Assembly (NCBI GenBank): GCA_963724405.1 | Contig: CAVRUQ010000003.1 | Span: 1,550,001-1,614,000, forward strand | Direction of reading: 5' to 3' | Length of the DNA stretch: 64,000 nucleotides | DNA from: CAVQBJ01 sp963724405 | Lineage (GTDB): Bacteria > Actinomycetota > Thermoleophilia > Solirubrobacterales > Solirubrobacteraceae | Shown here: one piece after another, positions 30,818-39,283 of the stretch | Layout of the letters: the number at the start of each line of letters is the position of its first letter | How positions within the stretch are numbered: position 1 is the stretch's first letter | Program-made: the position numbers and the translations under genes | The notes under the pieces: generated by a model | Seen by the model: only the letters and a program-made list of their open reading frames with translations | What the model was told of the DNA's origin: nothing | The model's database searches: none

Positions 30818-33394
30818 CTACTCCGTCGCGAGCGCCTCGAGTACGTCGACCTTGGCCGCACGCCGCGCCGGCCACACGGAAGCGAGCACCCCGGCCAGCG
30901 CGGCCAGCACGAGCAGAATGATGAGCGTCCCGACCGGGAACGCAAGCTGGAAGCCACTGCTGGACAGTGACGCGCTCGAGATGAGCGCGATCACGATCCC
31001 GAGCAGCACACCGAGCACGCCGCCGATGAGCGCGGTGATGACCGATTCGTCGCGGATGAGCTCGCGCACCTGACGCCGCGAGGTCCCGACCGCCCGCAGC
31101 AGGCCGAGCTCGCGCCGGCGCTCGTAGATCGACAGCACGAGCGTGTTGACGATCCCGAACAGCGACACGATGATCGACAGCGTCAGGAGCACGTACACGA
31201 ACGTCAGCAGGGTGTCGACCTGGCCCGCCTCGTCGGCCTTGAACTGGGCTGCGGTGCGCGACTGGGCCTGCGGGTAGCGAGCGGCGAGCAGGCGGTTGAC
31301 GGCGGGCTGGACCTTGGCGTCGGTCGCACCGGGAGCGTAGGTGACGAAGTCGACCGCGTCGGTGCGCTGGGCGAACGCGCTGCGGGCCAGCGCGATGTTG
31401 ATCGTCAGGTTCGTGAGCAGCCGCGCATTGTCGGTGGCGATGCCGCGCACGAGCAGCGACACGCGCTGCCCGGTCGGCGTGAGGACCGACAGGCGCTGAC
31501 CGACGTGCAGGTGATGCGCCGTGGCGTACGACTTCGTGAGCACGACATCGCCGTTGCCGAGCGACGCGAGCGTCGCGTTCGAGCCCTGGTTCCAGTCGAT
31601 CCGGTACACGCTCCCGAACGCGACCGGGTCGATCGCGGTGACGGACGAGTTGCCCGCCACGCCGGCGACCTTCGCCTCGGTGAAGGCGATCGCCGTCACG
31701 CTGCGCACCCCGGGTACGGCGCGGACCGAGGCGGGGATCGTCGCCGGTATGCCGGCCCCGGAGTTCGCCTGGGAGTTGTCGATGATGAGATTGCCCGCGA
31801 ACGAGCGGTCGACGGCGCTGTTGATGGATGCCTTCAGCCCCGCGGCGAGGATCGCCGCGAACGTGACGAGCGCGAGCCCGATCATCAGCGCCGCCGCGGT
31901 GACGGCGGTGCGGCCGGGCTGGCGGATCGTGTTGTCGCGCGCGAGGCGGCCGATGATGCCGCGACGGGCGAGCGGCTCCCCGAGCGCCCGCCCGAGCGCC
32001 GAGACGGCGTGCGGGACCCAGCTGAGGCGTCCGTGACGGCGAAGGAGAATCGCGTAGCCGACGGAGAAGACGATCAGCACGATGCCGAGGACCGTGCTCC
32101 CCGAGGCGAGCGATGCGATGCCGCGGCCGAGCGCGAGCACGATCACGATCAGGCGGACGACGAGCCCGCGGCGCGAAAGCGGCGGGCGGACGCGTTCCTC
32201 CGACGGCGCGCCCTCGCGCAGGGCGGCGATCGGCGAGACGCGCGTCGCCCGGATCGCCGGGACGATCGCGGCGAGGACGGTCACGGCGGTGCCGGCAAGC
32301 AACGAGACCCACACCGTCCGCGCCTCCACCACGGTGCCCGTGGTCGGTAGGGTGGCGCCGAAGACCGACTTGAAGAGCTGGTCGAGCCCCGGCGCGATGA
32401 GCAGGCCGGCGAGCAGTCCGAGCGACGAGCCGAGGAGGCCGAGCAGCACGCCCTCGGCGAGCACCGAGCGCAGCAGCTGGCGGCGCATCGCGCCGAGCGT
32501 GCGCAGCAGCGCGAACTCGCGCGTGCGCTGGGCAACTGTGATCGCGAACGTGTTGAAGATGATGAACGCGCCGACGAACAATGCGACGTAGGCGAACACG
32601 AGCAGGAACGTGCGCAGCGGGGCCAGCTGCGTCTGCAGGTCGGAGGTCTGCTGGGCGGCCTGCTGGGCACCGGTGCGCACGTCGACCGTCGCCGGAAGGA
32701 CCGCCCGCAACGTAGCGCGCAACGCGCTCGCGCTCACCCCCGGCGCGGCGGCGACGTCGATCCCGTCGAACGCGCCGGGCTCGCCGGCGACGCGCTGGGC
32801 CTCGGGCAGCGTGAGCAGCGCCGCGCCGCCGCCGGCCGAGGCGCTGCCGCCGAAGCGCAGGATGCCGACGATCGAGTAGCGGTGGGCCGGCGCCGCGCCG
32901 GCGACCTCGAGCGGGTCACCGAGCTTCAGGTTGTACTGGCTCGCGGTCGACTGGTCGATCGCCACTTCGCTCGCCGACGTCGGGCGGCGGCCCGAGACGA
33001 CCGTGAACGCCGCGAACGGTGGGGGCGACGAGGACGCGGCGAAGTTGAACGAGTGGGCACCGAGTCGGGTGCCCGATCCGTTCAGCAGGGTCACCGGCGT
33101 GAAGATGGTGCCGGCGGCCTTCGCGACGCCCGGGACCGACTGCACCCGGGCGAGCGTCGCCTCGGGGATCGTGGCCGCGAGCGCCCTCGTGTTGCGCCCG
33201 AGCGCCTCGTGGGGAGAGATGACGACGTCGGTGCCCTTGTTCGCCGTGGCGAAGATGCCGGCGAACGTGTTGTTGATCGTGTCGGTGAGGATGTACGTGC
33301 CCGACATCAGCGCGACGCCGAGCGCGATCGCCACACCGGTGAGCGTCGCCCGGAGCTTGCGCGACAGGAAGCCCGCGATGACGACGCGGGTCAT
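30818..33394 (-). CDS. ABC transporter permease, FtsX/MacB-like with duplicated FtsX domains
   Basis: This 858-residue protein has an N-terminal membrane helix (LRATLTGVAIALGVALMSG), a large extracytoplasmic domain (about 45-260), three helices with the FtsX core (NTFAITVAQRTREFALLRTLG), then a second copy of the same layout (VNTLVLSIYERRRELGLLRAVG) and final helices. This is the ten-helix layout of LolC/MacB-like or YknZ-like actinobacterial permeases that move lipoproteins, peptides or act by mechanotransmission. Its ATG overlaps the stop of the ATPase gene by one base. It ends only 8 bp from the convergent acyl-CoA dehydrogenase. Confidence 0.88.
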   Translation of the reverse strand: MTRVVIAGFLSRKLRATLTGVAIALGVALMSGTYILTDTINNTFAGIFATANKGTDVVISPHEALGRNTRALAATIPEATLARVQSVPGVAKAAGTIFTPVTLLNGSGTRLGAHSFNFAASSSPPPFAAFTVVSGRRPTSASEVAIDQSTASQYNLKLGDPLEVAGAAPAHRYSIVGILRFGGSASAGGGAALLTLPEAQRVAGEPGAFDGIDVAAAPGVSASALRATLRAVLPATVDVRTGAQQAAQQTSDLQTQLAPLRTFLLVFAYVALFVGAFIIFNTFAITVAQRTREFALLRTLGAMRRQLLRSVLAEGVLLGLLGSSLGLLAGLLIAPGLDQLFKSVFGATLPTTGTVVEARTVWVSLLAGTAVTVLAAIVPAIRATRVSPIAALREGAPSEERVRPPLSRRGLVVRLIVIVLALGRGIASLASGSTVLGIVLIVFSVGYAILLRRHGRLSWVPHAVSALGRALGEPLARRGIIGRLARDNTIRQPGRTAVTAAALMIGLALVTFAAILAAGLKASINSAVDRSFAGNLIIDNSQANSGAGIPATIPASVRAVPGVRSVTAIAFTEAKVAGVAGNSSVTAIDPVAFGSVYRIDWNQGSNATLASLGNGDVVLTKSYATAHHLHVGQRLSVLTPTGQRVSLLVRGIATDNARLLTNLTINIALARSAFAQRTDAVDFVTYAPGATDAKVQPAVNRLLAARYPQAQSRTAAQFKADEAGQVDTLLTFVYVLLTLSIIVSLFGIVNTLVLSIYERRRELGLLRAVGTSRRQVRELIRDESVITALIGGVLGVLLGIVIALISSASLSSSGFQLAFPVGTLIILLVLAALAGVLASVWPARRAAKVDVLEALATE

Positions 33395-34122
33395 CAGGCA
33401 ACCGTTCTCATGAGGTCGTGCACCTCGTCGGCGCTGACGGCGTCCTGGTCACGAACAATCCGCCCGTCGACGAGCACGACGAGGCGGTCGGCGAAGGACG
33501 CGGCGTGGGCGTCGTGGGTGACCATGACCACCGTTTGACCGAAATCGTCGACGGCGCCCCGCAGCAGCGCGAGCACCTCGTTGCTGGCCACGGAGTCGAG
33601 GTTGCCCGTCGGCTCGTCGGCGAACACGACCGCCGGTCGCGAGACGAGGGCGCGCGCGACGGCCACGCGCTGCTGCTGTCCCCCCGACAGCTGGGCGGGG
33701 CGATGCGTCAGCCGGTCGCCGATACCGACGGTCTCGATGAGCTGGTCGAACCAGACCTGATCGACCTTCTTCCCGGCGATCGACAGCGGGAGAAGGATGT
33801 TCTCGCGCGCGTCCAGGACGGGCAGCAGGTTGAACGTCTGGAACACGAAGCCGACCTTCTCGCGGCGCAGCCGGGTGAGGTCGTCGTCGTTCAGCGCGCC
33901 GAGCTCGACGCCGTCGAGCCTCACCGATCCCGAGGTGGGCCGGTCCAACCCCGCCAGCAGGTGCATGAGCGTCGACTTCCCCGAGCCCGACGGACCCATG
34001 ATCGCGGCGTAGCGACCCGCCGGGAACGCGACGCTCACGCCGGCAAGCGCATCGACGGCCGCCTCGCCCTCCCCGTAGCGGCGCTGCAGGTCGGTGGCGG
34101 AGACGATCGGTTCTGGGCTCAT
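33394..34122 (-). CDS. ABC transporter ATPase (LolD/MacB family)
   Basis: This protein has 242 residues. Walker A GPSGSGKST is at 43-51, the Q-loop in FVFQTFNLLP, the signature LSGGQQQRVAVARAL at 145-159, Walker B in VVFADEPTGNLDS (165-177), and the switch histidine in VMVTHDAH. The subfamily insertion and TGNLD motif identify the partner ATPase of FtsX/MacB permeases, matching the coupled downstream gene. Confidence 0.95.
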   Translation of the reverse strand: MSPEPIVSATDLQRRYGEGEAAVDALAGVSVAFPAGRYAAIMGPSGSGKSTLMHLLAGLDRPTSGSVRLDGVELGALNDDDLTRLRREKVGFVFQTFNLLPVLDARENILLPLSIAGKKVDQVWFDQLIETVGIGDRLTHRPAQLSGGQQQRVAVARALVSRPAVVFADEPTGNLDSVASNEVLALLRGAVDDFGQTVVMVTHDAHAASFADRLVVLVDGRIVRDQDAVSADEVHDLMRTVA

Positions 34123-34290
34123 CGGCGGACCTCCCGGGGGTCGCGTCGGCTCGTGGTCGCCCGATCACCACGCCGCGGCGGACGCCCGCGGAAGGCAGCG
34201 GCGCTTGGCGGTACGACCCCCGCGCGGGCGATGTCTGCGACCGGGCACCCGCCACGTTAGCGTCGCGACGCGCGGCCCGCACTGCGGGGG

Positions 34291-34341
34291 CTCTCGCGCC
34301 ACCACGGCTCTCGCGCCATCACGGCTCTCTTGCCGGCACGG
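34291..34341. repeat. Three 17-bp tandem repeats
   Basis: CTCTCGCGCCACCACGG, CTCTCGCGCCATCACGG and CTCTCTTGCCGGCACGG follow one another without gaps at 34291, 34308 and 34325. The first two differ at one base; the third is diverged. The 17-bp period is not a codon multiple, which argues against coding. They could be operator copies for the divergent ABC operon or a slippage product. Confidence 0.7.
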
Positions 34342-34369
34342 CCAGGCGCCGTCCGACGCCGCGCCGGTC

Positions 34370-34516
34370 ACGTTGCGCATCCGTCTGGACCGCGTCGGGC
34401 TGGCCCGCGTGCGCGCTCGCGGCCACCTGAAGCTCATCCTGCGCGTCGGCCTGGTGCCGTCAACACGGACGCTCGCCACGGCCCGCGCGTTCACGACGTT
34501 CGCTGCCGGGCGGTGA
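34370..34516 (+). pseudogene. Possible C-terminal remnant of a secreted beta-sandwich protein
   Basis: The frame ending at 34516 reads VTLRIRLDRVGLARVRARG, then HLKLILRVGLVPSTRTL. The alternation of R-x-x-L-A-x-V/L-R and L-x-L-x-V strands resembles the C-terminal Ig-like repeats of large secreted actinobacterial proteins. It has no start codon or upstream domain, so if real it is the end of a lost gene. It could also be chance. Confidence 0.3.
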
Positions 34517-34540
34517 CGCACGGCCACGCGCCGCGTCCGG

Positions 34541-35545
34541 TCAGGCGGTTCGCCCACTCACGCCGTCGCCGTCGGTCGAGTCGTCGTCCTCGGCCGCCCG
34601 GGCCATCAGACGATCGGCGGCGCTCGCCGGGTCCAGCCGCCGGGCGACGACCTCGTCGAGCAGCTCCTGGAAGCCCGCGTCGCCGGCGAGGCGCTCCTCG
34701 AGCCGGCGCCGCAGCCGCGCGGTCGCGAGTGCGAGCACCTCGTTGCGCAGGTTTCGCCGGCGGCGCTCGGCGAGCAGGCCGTGCGCGCGGATGAAGTCGC
34801 GGTGGGCGTCGAGGTGGCCGACGAGATCGTCGATGCCCTCGCCGCGCGCCGCCTCGGTCTTGACGATCGGCACGCGCCATTCGCGGTCGGGGGCGAGCGA
34901 CAGCACGCCCCGGATCTCGCGCACCATCGTGTCGGTGAGCGGGTGATCGGCCTTGTTGATCACGATCACGTCGGGGATCTCCATGACGCCCGCCTTCAGG
35001 GCCTGGATCGAGTCGCCCGAGCCCGGCATGAGCACGAGCACGATCGTGTCGGCGTGGTCGATGATGTCGACCTCCGCCTGACCGACCCCGACGGTCTCGA
35101 CGAACACGTCGTCGCGACCGGCGGCATCGAGCAGCAGCGCGGCCTGCAGCGCCGCCTCGGACAGGCCCCCGAGCGCGCCGCGGTTCGCCATCGAGCGGAT
35201 GAACACGCCCGGATCGAGGAAGTGGTCGACGAGGCGGATGCGATCACCGAGCAGCGCGCCCTGCGTGAACGGCGAGGACGGGTCGACGGACAGCACGCCG
35301 ACGGTGCGCCCGGCCTCGCGACGGGCCTTGGTCAGCGCGCCGATGAGCGTCGACTTGCCCACACCGGGCGGACCCGTGAAGCCGACGACGTCGGCTCGAC
35401 CGGTGTGCGGATAGACCTCGCTGACGAGATGCCACCCCTCGGGGCGATCGTCCTCGACGAGCGAGATGGCGCGGGCGAGCGCGCGGCGATCGCCGGCCAG
35501 CAGGCGCTCGGCGAGCGTCGGCGTGGGAGAGGACGCAGTCGACAT
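34541..35545 (-). CDS. meaB: MeaB/ArgK-type GTPase chaperone of B12-dependent mutase
   Basis: This 334-residue G3E-family P-loop GTPase loads and protects the cobalamin cofactor of acyl-CoA mutases. The P-loop is GFTGPPGVGKSTLIGAL (55-71). Other MeaB marks are LSVDPSSPFTQGALLGDR, FIRSMANRGALGGLSEA and VETVGVGQAEVDI, with the base-recognition VINKADHP. ATG 35545 is used because the upstream in-frame extension is Arg-rich and non-homologous. Its natural client is the icmA/icmB enzyme. Confidence 0.94.
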   Translation of the reverse strand: MSTASSPTPTLAERLLAGDRRALARAISLVEDDRPEGWHLVSEVYPHTGRADVVGFTGPPGVGKSTLIGALTKARREAGRTVGVLSVDPSSPFTQGALLGDRIRLVDHFLDPGVFIRSMANRGALGGLSEAALQAALLLDAAGRDDVFVETVGVGQAEVDIIDHADTIVLVLMPGSGDSIQALKAGVMEIPDVIVINKADHPLTDTMVREIRGVLSLAPDREWRVPIVKTEAARGEGIDDLVGHLDAHRDFIRAHGLLAERRRRNLRNEVLALATARLRRRLEERLAGDAGFQELLDEVVARRLDPASAADRLMARAAEDDDSTDGDGVSGRTA

Positions 35546-35738
35546 GAGGCGGGAATGATGCCAGCCACGCTGTCGCGAGCGAGCGTGTCGCGGGCGATCC
35601 CCGCACCGCCTGGTGTTCCGGACGCGTTTTCTCCGCGCGGCCGACTGTCGCCGGCCGCCCCCGAGGTGCCCCCGAGCTGCGCGTCCCGAGTACGCCCATC
35701 CGGCCACCATCCCTCGCGCACCGCCCGCACGAATTACC

Positions 35739-36545
35739 ATGCCGCACGTGGATCACCCTGCAACGAGCGTCTCGGCACCGCCGGGCCTGACACTGCCGCC
35801 TGACACCGGGGTCCCGCCGCCGGCGCCCGCCGACGGCCTGCGACCGCCGCCCCCGCCGTTGCACGGGGGGCCGCTGGTGCTGCTGCGCTTCATGCGCGCC
35901 CACCGCATGTTCAGCGTGGGATACGCGCGCCTGCTCGCGCGATTCGTGTACCTGAAACTGCGGTGGCGTGGGCGTCTGCGCACCGACGGGATCTGCTTCG
36001 TGTGCCCGGGGGTGAAGCTCGAGATCGGGCCCCAGGCGACCCTGCACCTCGGGCGCTGGTCGTGGCTCGGGCACGGCACGAAGATCCGCGTGCACGAGGG
36101 CGAGGTGCACATCGGCGCCAAGACGGTCATCGGCCAGGAGTGCACGGTGTCCGCCTACCGGCACGTGTCGATCGGGCGCGAGTGCATCATCGCCGATCGG
36201 GTCATGATGATCGACTTCGACCACGGGGTCGTGGAGGTCGAACGGCCGATCCGCCAGCAGGGGATCTACAAGCGGGACGTGCGCGTGGGCCACAACGTGT
36301 GGCTCGGCTATGGCGCATGCATCCTGCGGGGCGTGACGGTCGGCGACAACAGCGTCATCGGCACGAACGCCGTCGTCACCGGCGACGTGCCCGCCAACGC
36401 GGTCGCCGGCGGCGTTCCGGCGCGCATCATCCGCATGCGCAAGGCGCCCGCGTCGATGCGCTGGGACACGGTCACGGCTCCGCGCGGGGCGACCATCCCT
36501 CGGGTAGCGCCCACACCTCGACCGAGCGGTCGACGCCCGGATTGA
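35739..36545 (+). CDS. Left-handed beta-helix (hexapeptide) acyltransferase
   Basis: This 268-residue protein has an N-terminal Pro-rich segment and an amphipathic region (RFMRAHRMFSVGYARLLARF), then hexapeptide repeats from about 110 to 240 (IGPQATLHLG, IGAKTVIGQECTV, VGHNVWLGYGACILRGVTVG, IGTNAVVTGDVPANAVAGG), ending in the family closing motif GVPARIIR. It should transfer an acetyl or other acyl group to a sugar hydroxyl. A hexapeptide transferase gene also lies in the mycobacterial MGLP locus (Rv3034c), so a role in the glucan made here is possible. The last 25 residues overlap the facing GNAT gene and are probably read-through. Confidence 0.85.
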   Translation: MPHVDHPATSVSAPPGLTLPPDTGVPPPAPADGLRPPPPPLHGGPLVLLRFMRAHRMFSVGYARLLARFVYLKLRWRGRLRTDGICFVCPGVKLEIGPQATLHLGRWSWLGHGTKIRVHEGEVHIGAKTVIGQECTVSAYRHVSIGRECIIADRVMMIDFDHGVVEVERPIRQQGIYKRDVRVGHNVWLGYGACILRGVTVGDNSVIGTNAVVTGDVPANAVAGGVPARIIRMRKAPASMRWDTVTAPRGATIPRVAPTPRPSGRRPD

Positions 36546-37032
36546 AGACCTCGGTCTCCACGGTCATGCCGAGCTTGCCGGCCACACGCCGCGAACGCTC
36601 GTTCTCGGGATGGATGATCGAGACCAGGTCGCGCATGCCGAGCGCGCCGACGGCGTGGTCACGCACGGCCGTTGCCGCCTCGGTGGCGTAGCCCTGGCCC
36701 CAGGCGTCGCGGCGCAGGCGCCAGCCGAGCTCCAGACGATGCGCGAACGCCGGCAGGAAGCCGGGGAACCCGAGTCCGACGAAACCGAGGAGCACTCCGC
36801 GGCGCGGTCCCTCCCGCGGCTCCACCGCGTAGACGCCGCAGCGATGACGATCCCAATGCGCCTCGACCTCGGCCAGGAACACGCCGGCGGCCGCGACATC
36901 GACCGGGCGGTTGAGGTAGCGCGCGACCTCCGGATCGAGGTTGATCTCCATCATCGGCAGCTCGTCGGCCCGGCGCCATCGGCGCAGCCGCAGCCGCCGC
37001 GTGGTGAGCTCGGGAGCGGCGGGGGCACGCAT
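36472..37032 (-). CDS. GNAT-family N-acetyltransferase (RimJ/RimL type)
   Basis: This protein has 186 residues. TTRRLRLRRWRRADE at the start and LELGWRLRRDAWGQGYATEA (acetyl-CoA P-loop, with the Q/R-x-x-G-x-G/A pattern) followed by SIIHPENERSRRVAGKLGM are typical of RimJ/RimL-like proteins acting on protein N-termini or small molecules. It begins 13 bp after the GH57 stop on the same strand, so it may be co-transcribed, but a functional link to glucan metabolism is not evident. Its C-terminus (VEVWALPEGW) is normal, which suggests that the facing acyltransferase is the one that lost its stop. Confidence 0.85.
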   Translation of the reverse strand: MRAPAAPELTTRRLRLRRWRRADELPMMEINLDPEVARYLNRPVDVAAAGVFLAEVEAHWDRHRCGVYAVEPREGPRRGVLLGFVGLGFPGFLPAFAHRLELGWRLRRDAWGQGYATEAATAVRDHAVGALGMRDLVSIIHPENERSRRVAGKLGMTVETEVFNPGVDRSVEVWALPEGWSPRAEP

Positions 37033-37045
37033 GGCGAGCACCGAC

Positions 37046-38470
37046 TCAGGGCTCGAGCAGCGCCGAGACGTCTGCGTGGCGGGCCAGCTCGCGCAGCGGC
37101 CCCTCGCCCATCCCGTCGCCGCGCAGCCCGGCGGTGAGGCCCTCCAGGTGCTGGCGCAGGCGCTCGCGCCCGTAGGAGGGGGCCAGCTCTCGCGACACGA
37201 GGAAGGACCAGTCACTGGACTGCAGCGCGAGCAGATGCCGCGCGCCGGCGCGATCGATCCGCGGCCCGGCGGCAACCGCCGCCAGCTCGGCTCGCCGCAT
37301 GGCCCACGCCATGTCGGCCACGTCGGGACCGTCCCACGTGCTAAGCGTCCGATCGTTGCCCCAGCTGCAGACGCCCTCGAGCACCCCCTCCGCTGCCTGG
37401 ACCCCCGGATGGCGGACCAGGGCATCGTCGAGATGCGCGAGGGCCACCCCCTGGCGCTCGGCCTCCTGCACGACCGCCGTGAGCCACGCCACCCCCTCGT
37501 ACCACCAGTGGCCGAGTAGCTCGGTGTCGAGCGCGCAGACGAGCAGCCCCCCGTCGCAGAGCTGTCCCTCCGCCGCAAGCAGCCGGGCGCGCACGTGCCC
37601 GACGAAGTCGCGCGCGTCGTCTCGCGCGCAGGACAGCGCGGCCGCGGGGTCGTATGGCTCGCCGCTGTTCGCCCACGGGTGGTGCCAGTGCGCCGTGCGT
37701 CGGTGCGAGTCGCGGTAGGCCGGCCGCGACGGGTAGCCGCTCGCTCCCCACGCGAGGTCGATCGTCTCGCGGTCGACCGGGACGAGCGTCAGTCCGGACG
37801 CGGTCGTGATCGGCGACAGGTTCGCGACCGACCCGAGCCCGAGGCGGTCCGTGAGCTCAACGCAACTCGCGTGCACGCCGGCGTCGGCGAGCGTCTCGTG
37901 CAGCCAGGTCGCGTGGGCGCACTCGGGCAGCCAGAAGCCGCCGCGCCAGCGTTCCGACACGCGCGCGCGGTGGGTGCGCAGACCCGAGTGCACCTGCAGG
38001 CGCACCCCGGCGTCCGTGGCGAGCAACGGCAGCACCGCATGCGTCGCCGAGGACGTCCAGGCGACGAAGGGCGCCAGCGCACCGAGCAGGTCACCGTCGA
38101 TCTCGGCGAAACGGCCGAGCGCCGACTCGTAGTCGCCCGCCGACCGTTCGACCTGCCGGGCGAGCGCCTCCTCGCCGGCGGCCCGCAGCGCGGCCGCGTC
38201 TCGCGCGTGCGTCTCTCGGCGCACACCGCGCAGGAACGCTTCGAAGCGCCCCGCGATGTCGGCGTCGAGCTGATCGGCCAGCACCGGCGTCATCGAGATG
38301 GTCAGCGGGGCGCCGGTCCGCAGCAGGTCGAGCAGCGGCAGATAGCAGCCGGCCATCGCCTCCCACAGCCATTCCTCTCCGAACGGCCACGTCCCGAAGC
38401 CCTCGACATACGGCATGTGGGTGTGCAGGACGATCGACAGCTCGCCCCGCACCGGCGCGTCCGCATTCAC
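37046..38470 (-). CDS. GH57 alpha-1,4-glucan branching enzyme, Rv3031-like
   Basis: This 474-residue retaining GH57 enzyme has an N-terminal LSIVLHTHMPYVEGFG and GTWPFGEEWLWEA typical of the branching-enzyme subgroup. The nucleophile is Glu183 in FWLPECAHATW and the acid/base Asp315 in CALDTELLGHWWYEG. The C-terminal helical region contains SSDWSFLVSRELAPSYGRER. Layout and motifs correspond to mycobacterial Rv3031, which introduces branches into methylglucose lipopolysaccharide. GTG 38470 is chosen because it follows the upstream methyltransferase stop by 13 bp; the longer frame would overlap it. Confidence 0.9.
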   Translation of the reverse strand: MNADAPVRGELSIVLHTHMPYVEGFGTWPFGEEWLWEAMAGCYLPLLDLLRTGAPLTISMTPVLADQLDADIAGRFEAFLRGVRRETHARDAAALRAAGEEALARQVERSAGDYESALGRFAEIDGDLLGALAPFVAWTSSATHAVLPLLATDAGVRLQVHSGLRTHRARVSERWRGGFWLPECAHATWLHETLADAGVHASCVELTDRLGLGSVANLSPITTASGLTLVPVDRETIDLAWGASGYPSRPAYRDSHRRTAHWHHPWANSGEPYDPAAALSCARDDARDFVGHVRARLLAAEGQLCDGGLLVCALDTELLGHWWYEGVAWLTAVVQEAERQGVALAHLDDALVRHPGVQAAEGVLEGVCSWGNDRTLSTWDGPDVADMAWAMRRAELAAVAAGPRIDRAGARHLLALQSSDWSFLVSRELAPSYGRERLRQHLEGLTAGLRGDGMGEGPLRELARHADVSALLEP

Positions 38471-38483
38471 GAGACCGCGGAGC

Positions 38484-39251
38484 TCACGGACGACACACGG
38501 CGAGGAAGTCGAGTGCACGACCCAGATCGCCGGCCGAGCCCTCGCGCAGCACGAAGTCGCTCGCCGCGAGCGCGGGCGTGAACCAGCGGTAGAACGGCGC
38601 GGTCAGGCGCAGCTGCTTGTGCACCGTGTCCCAGCCGGCGCGGAGGGCCAACTCGTGGACGCGCAGCTTGCGAGCGTGGTACAGGCCGTAGAGAGCGACC
38701 GAGCCGAACGAGGCTCGACACAGGTCGTGGAACTCCGCGGCGCGGTACTCCTTGACGTGCCACGGATTGTCCGACCGCTCTGCGCCCGGCGGCGCGAGCG
38801 TGAGCACATTCGGGGTGGAGATGTACACGGCGCCGCGCTCGCCGACGAGCGAGCGAAAATGCTCGAGCACCGCCGCGGGGTCCTGGACGTGCTCGATCGT
38901 CTGCAGGAAGACGACGGCATCGGCCGGGGCGCGGAACGTCTCGACGAGATCACGGGCGAAGCGCAGGTTCTCGCGCCGGTACCGGCAACGGGCATGCTCG
39001 TGAGCCTCGGGATTCGCATCCACGCCGATGACGCTGGCCGCCGTGTGCGCGAGCACGTCGGAGCCGTAGCCCTCTCCACAAGCCATGTCGACGACGTCGA
39101 GCCCGGACACGCGCGCGCCGATCCACTCGTACACCGCCAGATGCCGACGGAACCAGTAGTTCTCCTCGGGCACGTCGGGCAGCGTGCGCTCGCCGGTGAG
39201 CGAAAGCGGGGGCACACCCGGGGGCTGGTCGCGCTGGACGTAGAGAGGCAT
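38484..39251 (-). CDS. SAM-dependent methyltransferase, Rv3030-like (MGLP type)
   Basis: This 255-residue class I methyltransferase has a SAM-binding loop VVDMACGEGYGSDVLA near 67-82. The N-terminal LTGERTLPDVPEENYWFRRH is a distinctive block that I recognise from mycobacterial Rv3030, where the same LTGERT...ENYWFRRH pattern precedes the SAM domain. The later STPN...NPWHVKEY region also corresponds. Rv3030 lies in the methylglucose lipopolysaccharide locus next to Rv3031 (GH57), exactly the pairing seen here. The inferred role is O-methylation of an alpha-glucan. ATG 39251 is used; its promoter overlaps that of the divergent methyltransferase. Confidence 0.88.
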   Translation of the reverse strand: MPLYVQRDQPPGVPPLSLTGERTLPDVPEENYWFRRHLAVYEWIGARVSGLDVVDMACGEGYGSDVLAHTAASVIGVDANPEAHEHARCRYRRENLRFARDLVETFRAPADAVVFLQTIEHVQDPAAVLEHFRSLVGERGAVYISTPNVLTLAPPGAERSDNPWHVKEYRAAEFHDLCRASFGSVALYGLYHARKLRVHELALRAGWDTVHKQLRLTAPFYRWFTPALAASDFVLREGSAGDLGRALDFLAVCRP

Positions 39252-39283
39252 GGACACGGCGCGCGAGTATATGGTCCCACCCG
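39252..39283. promoter_or_regulatory. Overlapping divergent promoters of the two methyltransferase genes
   Basis: Only 32 bp separate the two start codons. TATACT on the minus strand (39271-39266) lies 14 nt before the leftward ATG. TATATG on the plus strand (39268-39273) lies 10 nt before the rightward ATG. The -10 elements overlap, so the two transcripts are expected to compete or to be co-regulated. Confidence 0.5.

Larger units (their letters stand above)
34123..34540. other. Intergenic region with short tandem repeat and gene remnant
   Basis: About 420 bp between the ABC operon and meaB. It contains a possible -10 box TAACGT for the ABC genes (34254-34259 on the minus strand), three 17-bp tandem repeats (34291-34341), and a short plus-strand frame that looks like the C-terminus of an extracellular beta-sandwich protein (34370-34516). 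No complete gene is supported. Confidence 0.6.

Noticed and set aside
29556..32312. Very long minus-strand open frame extending the thiolase upstream to over 1300 codons
   Set aside because: The extension runs antisense through the acyl-CoA dehydrogenase; thiolase homology and a ribosome site begin only at 29555.
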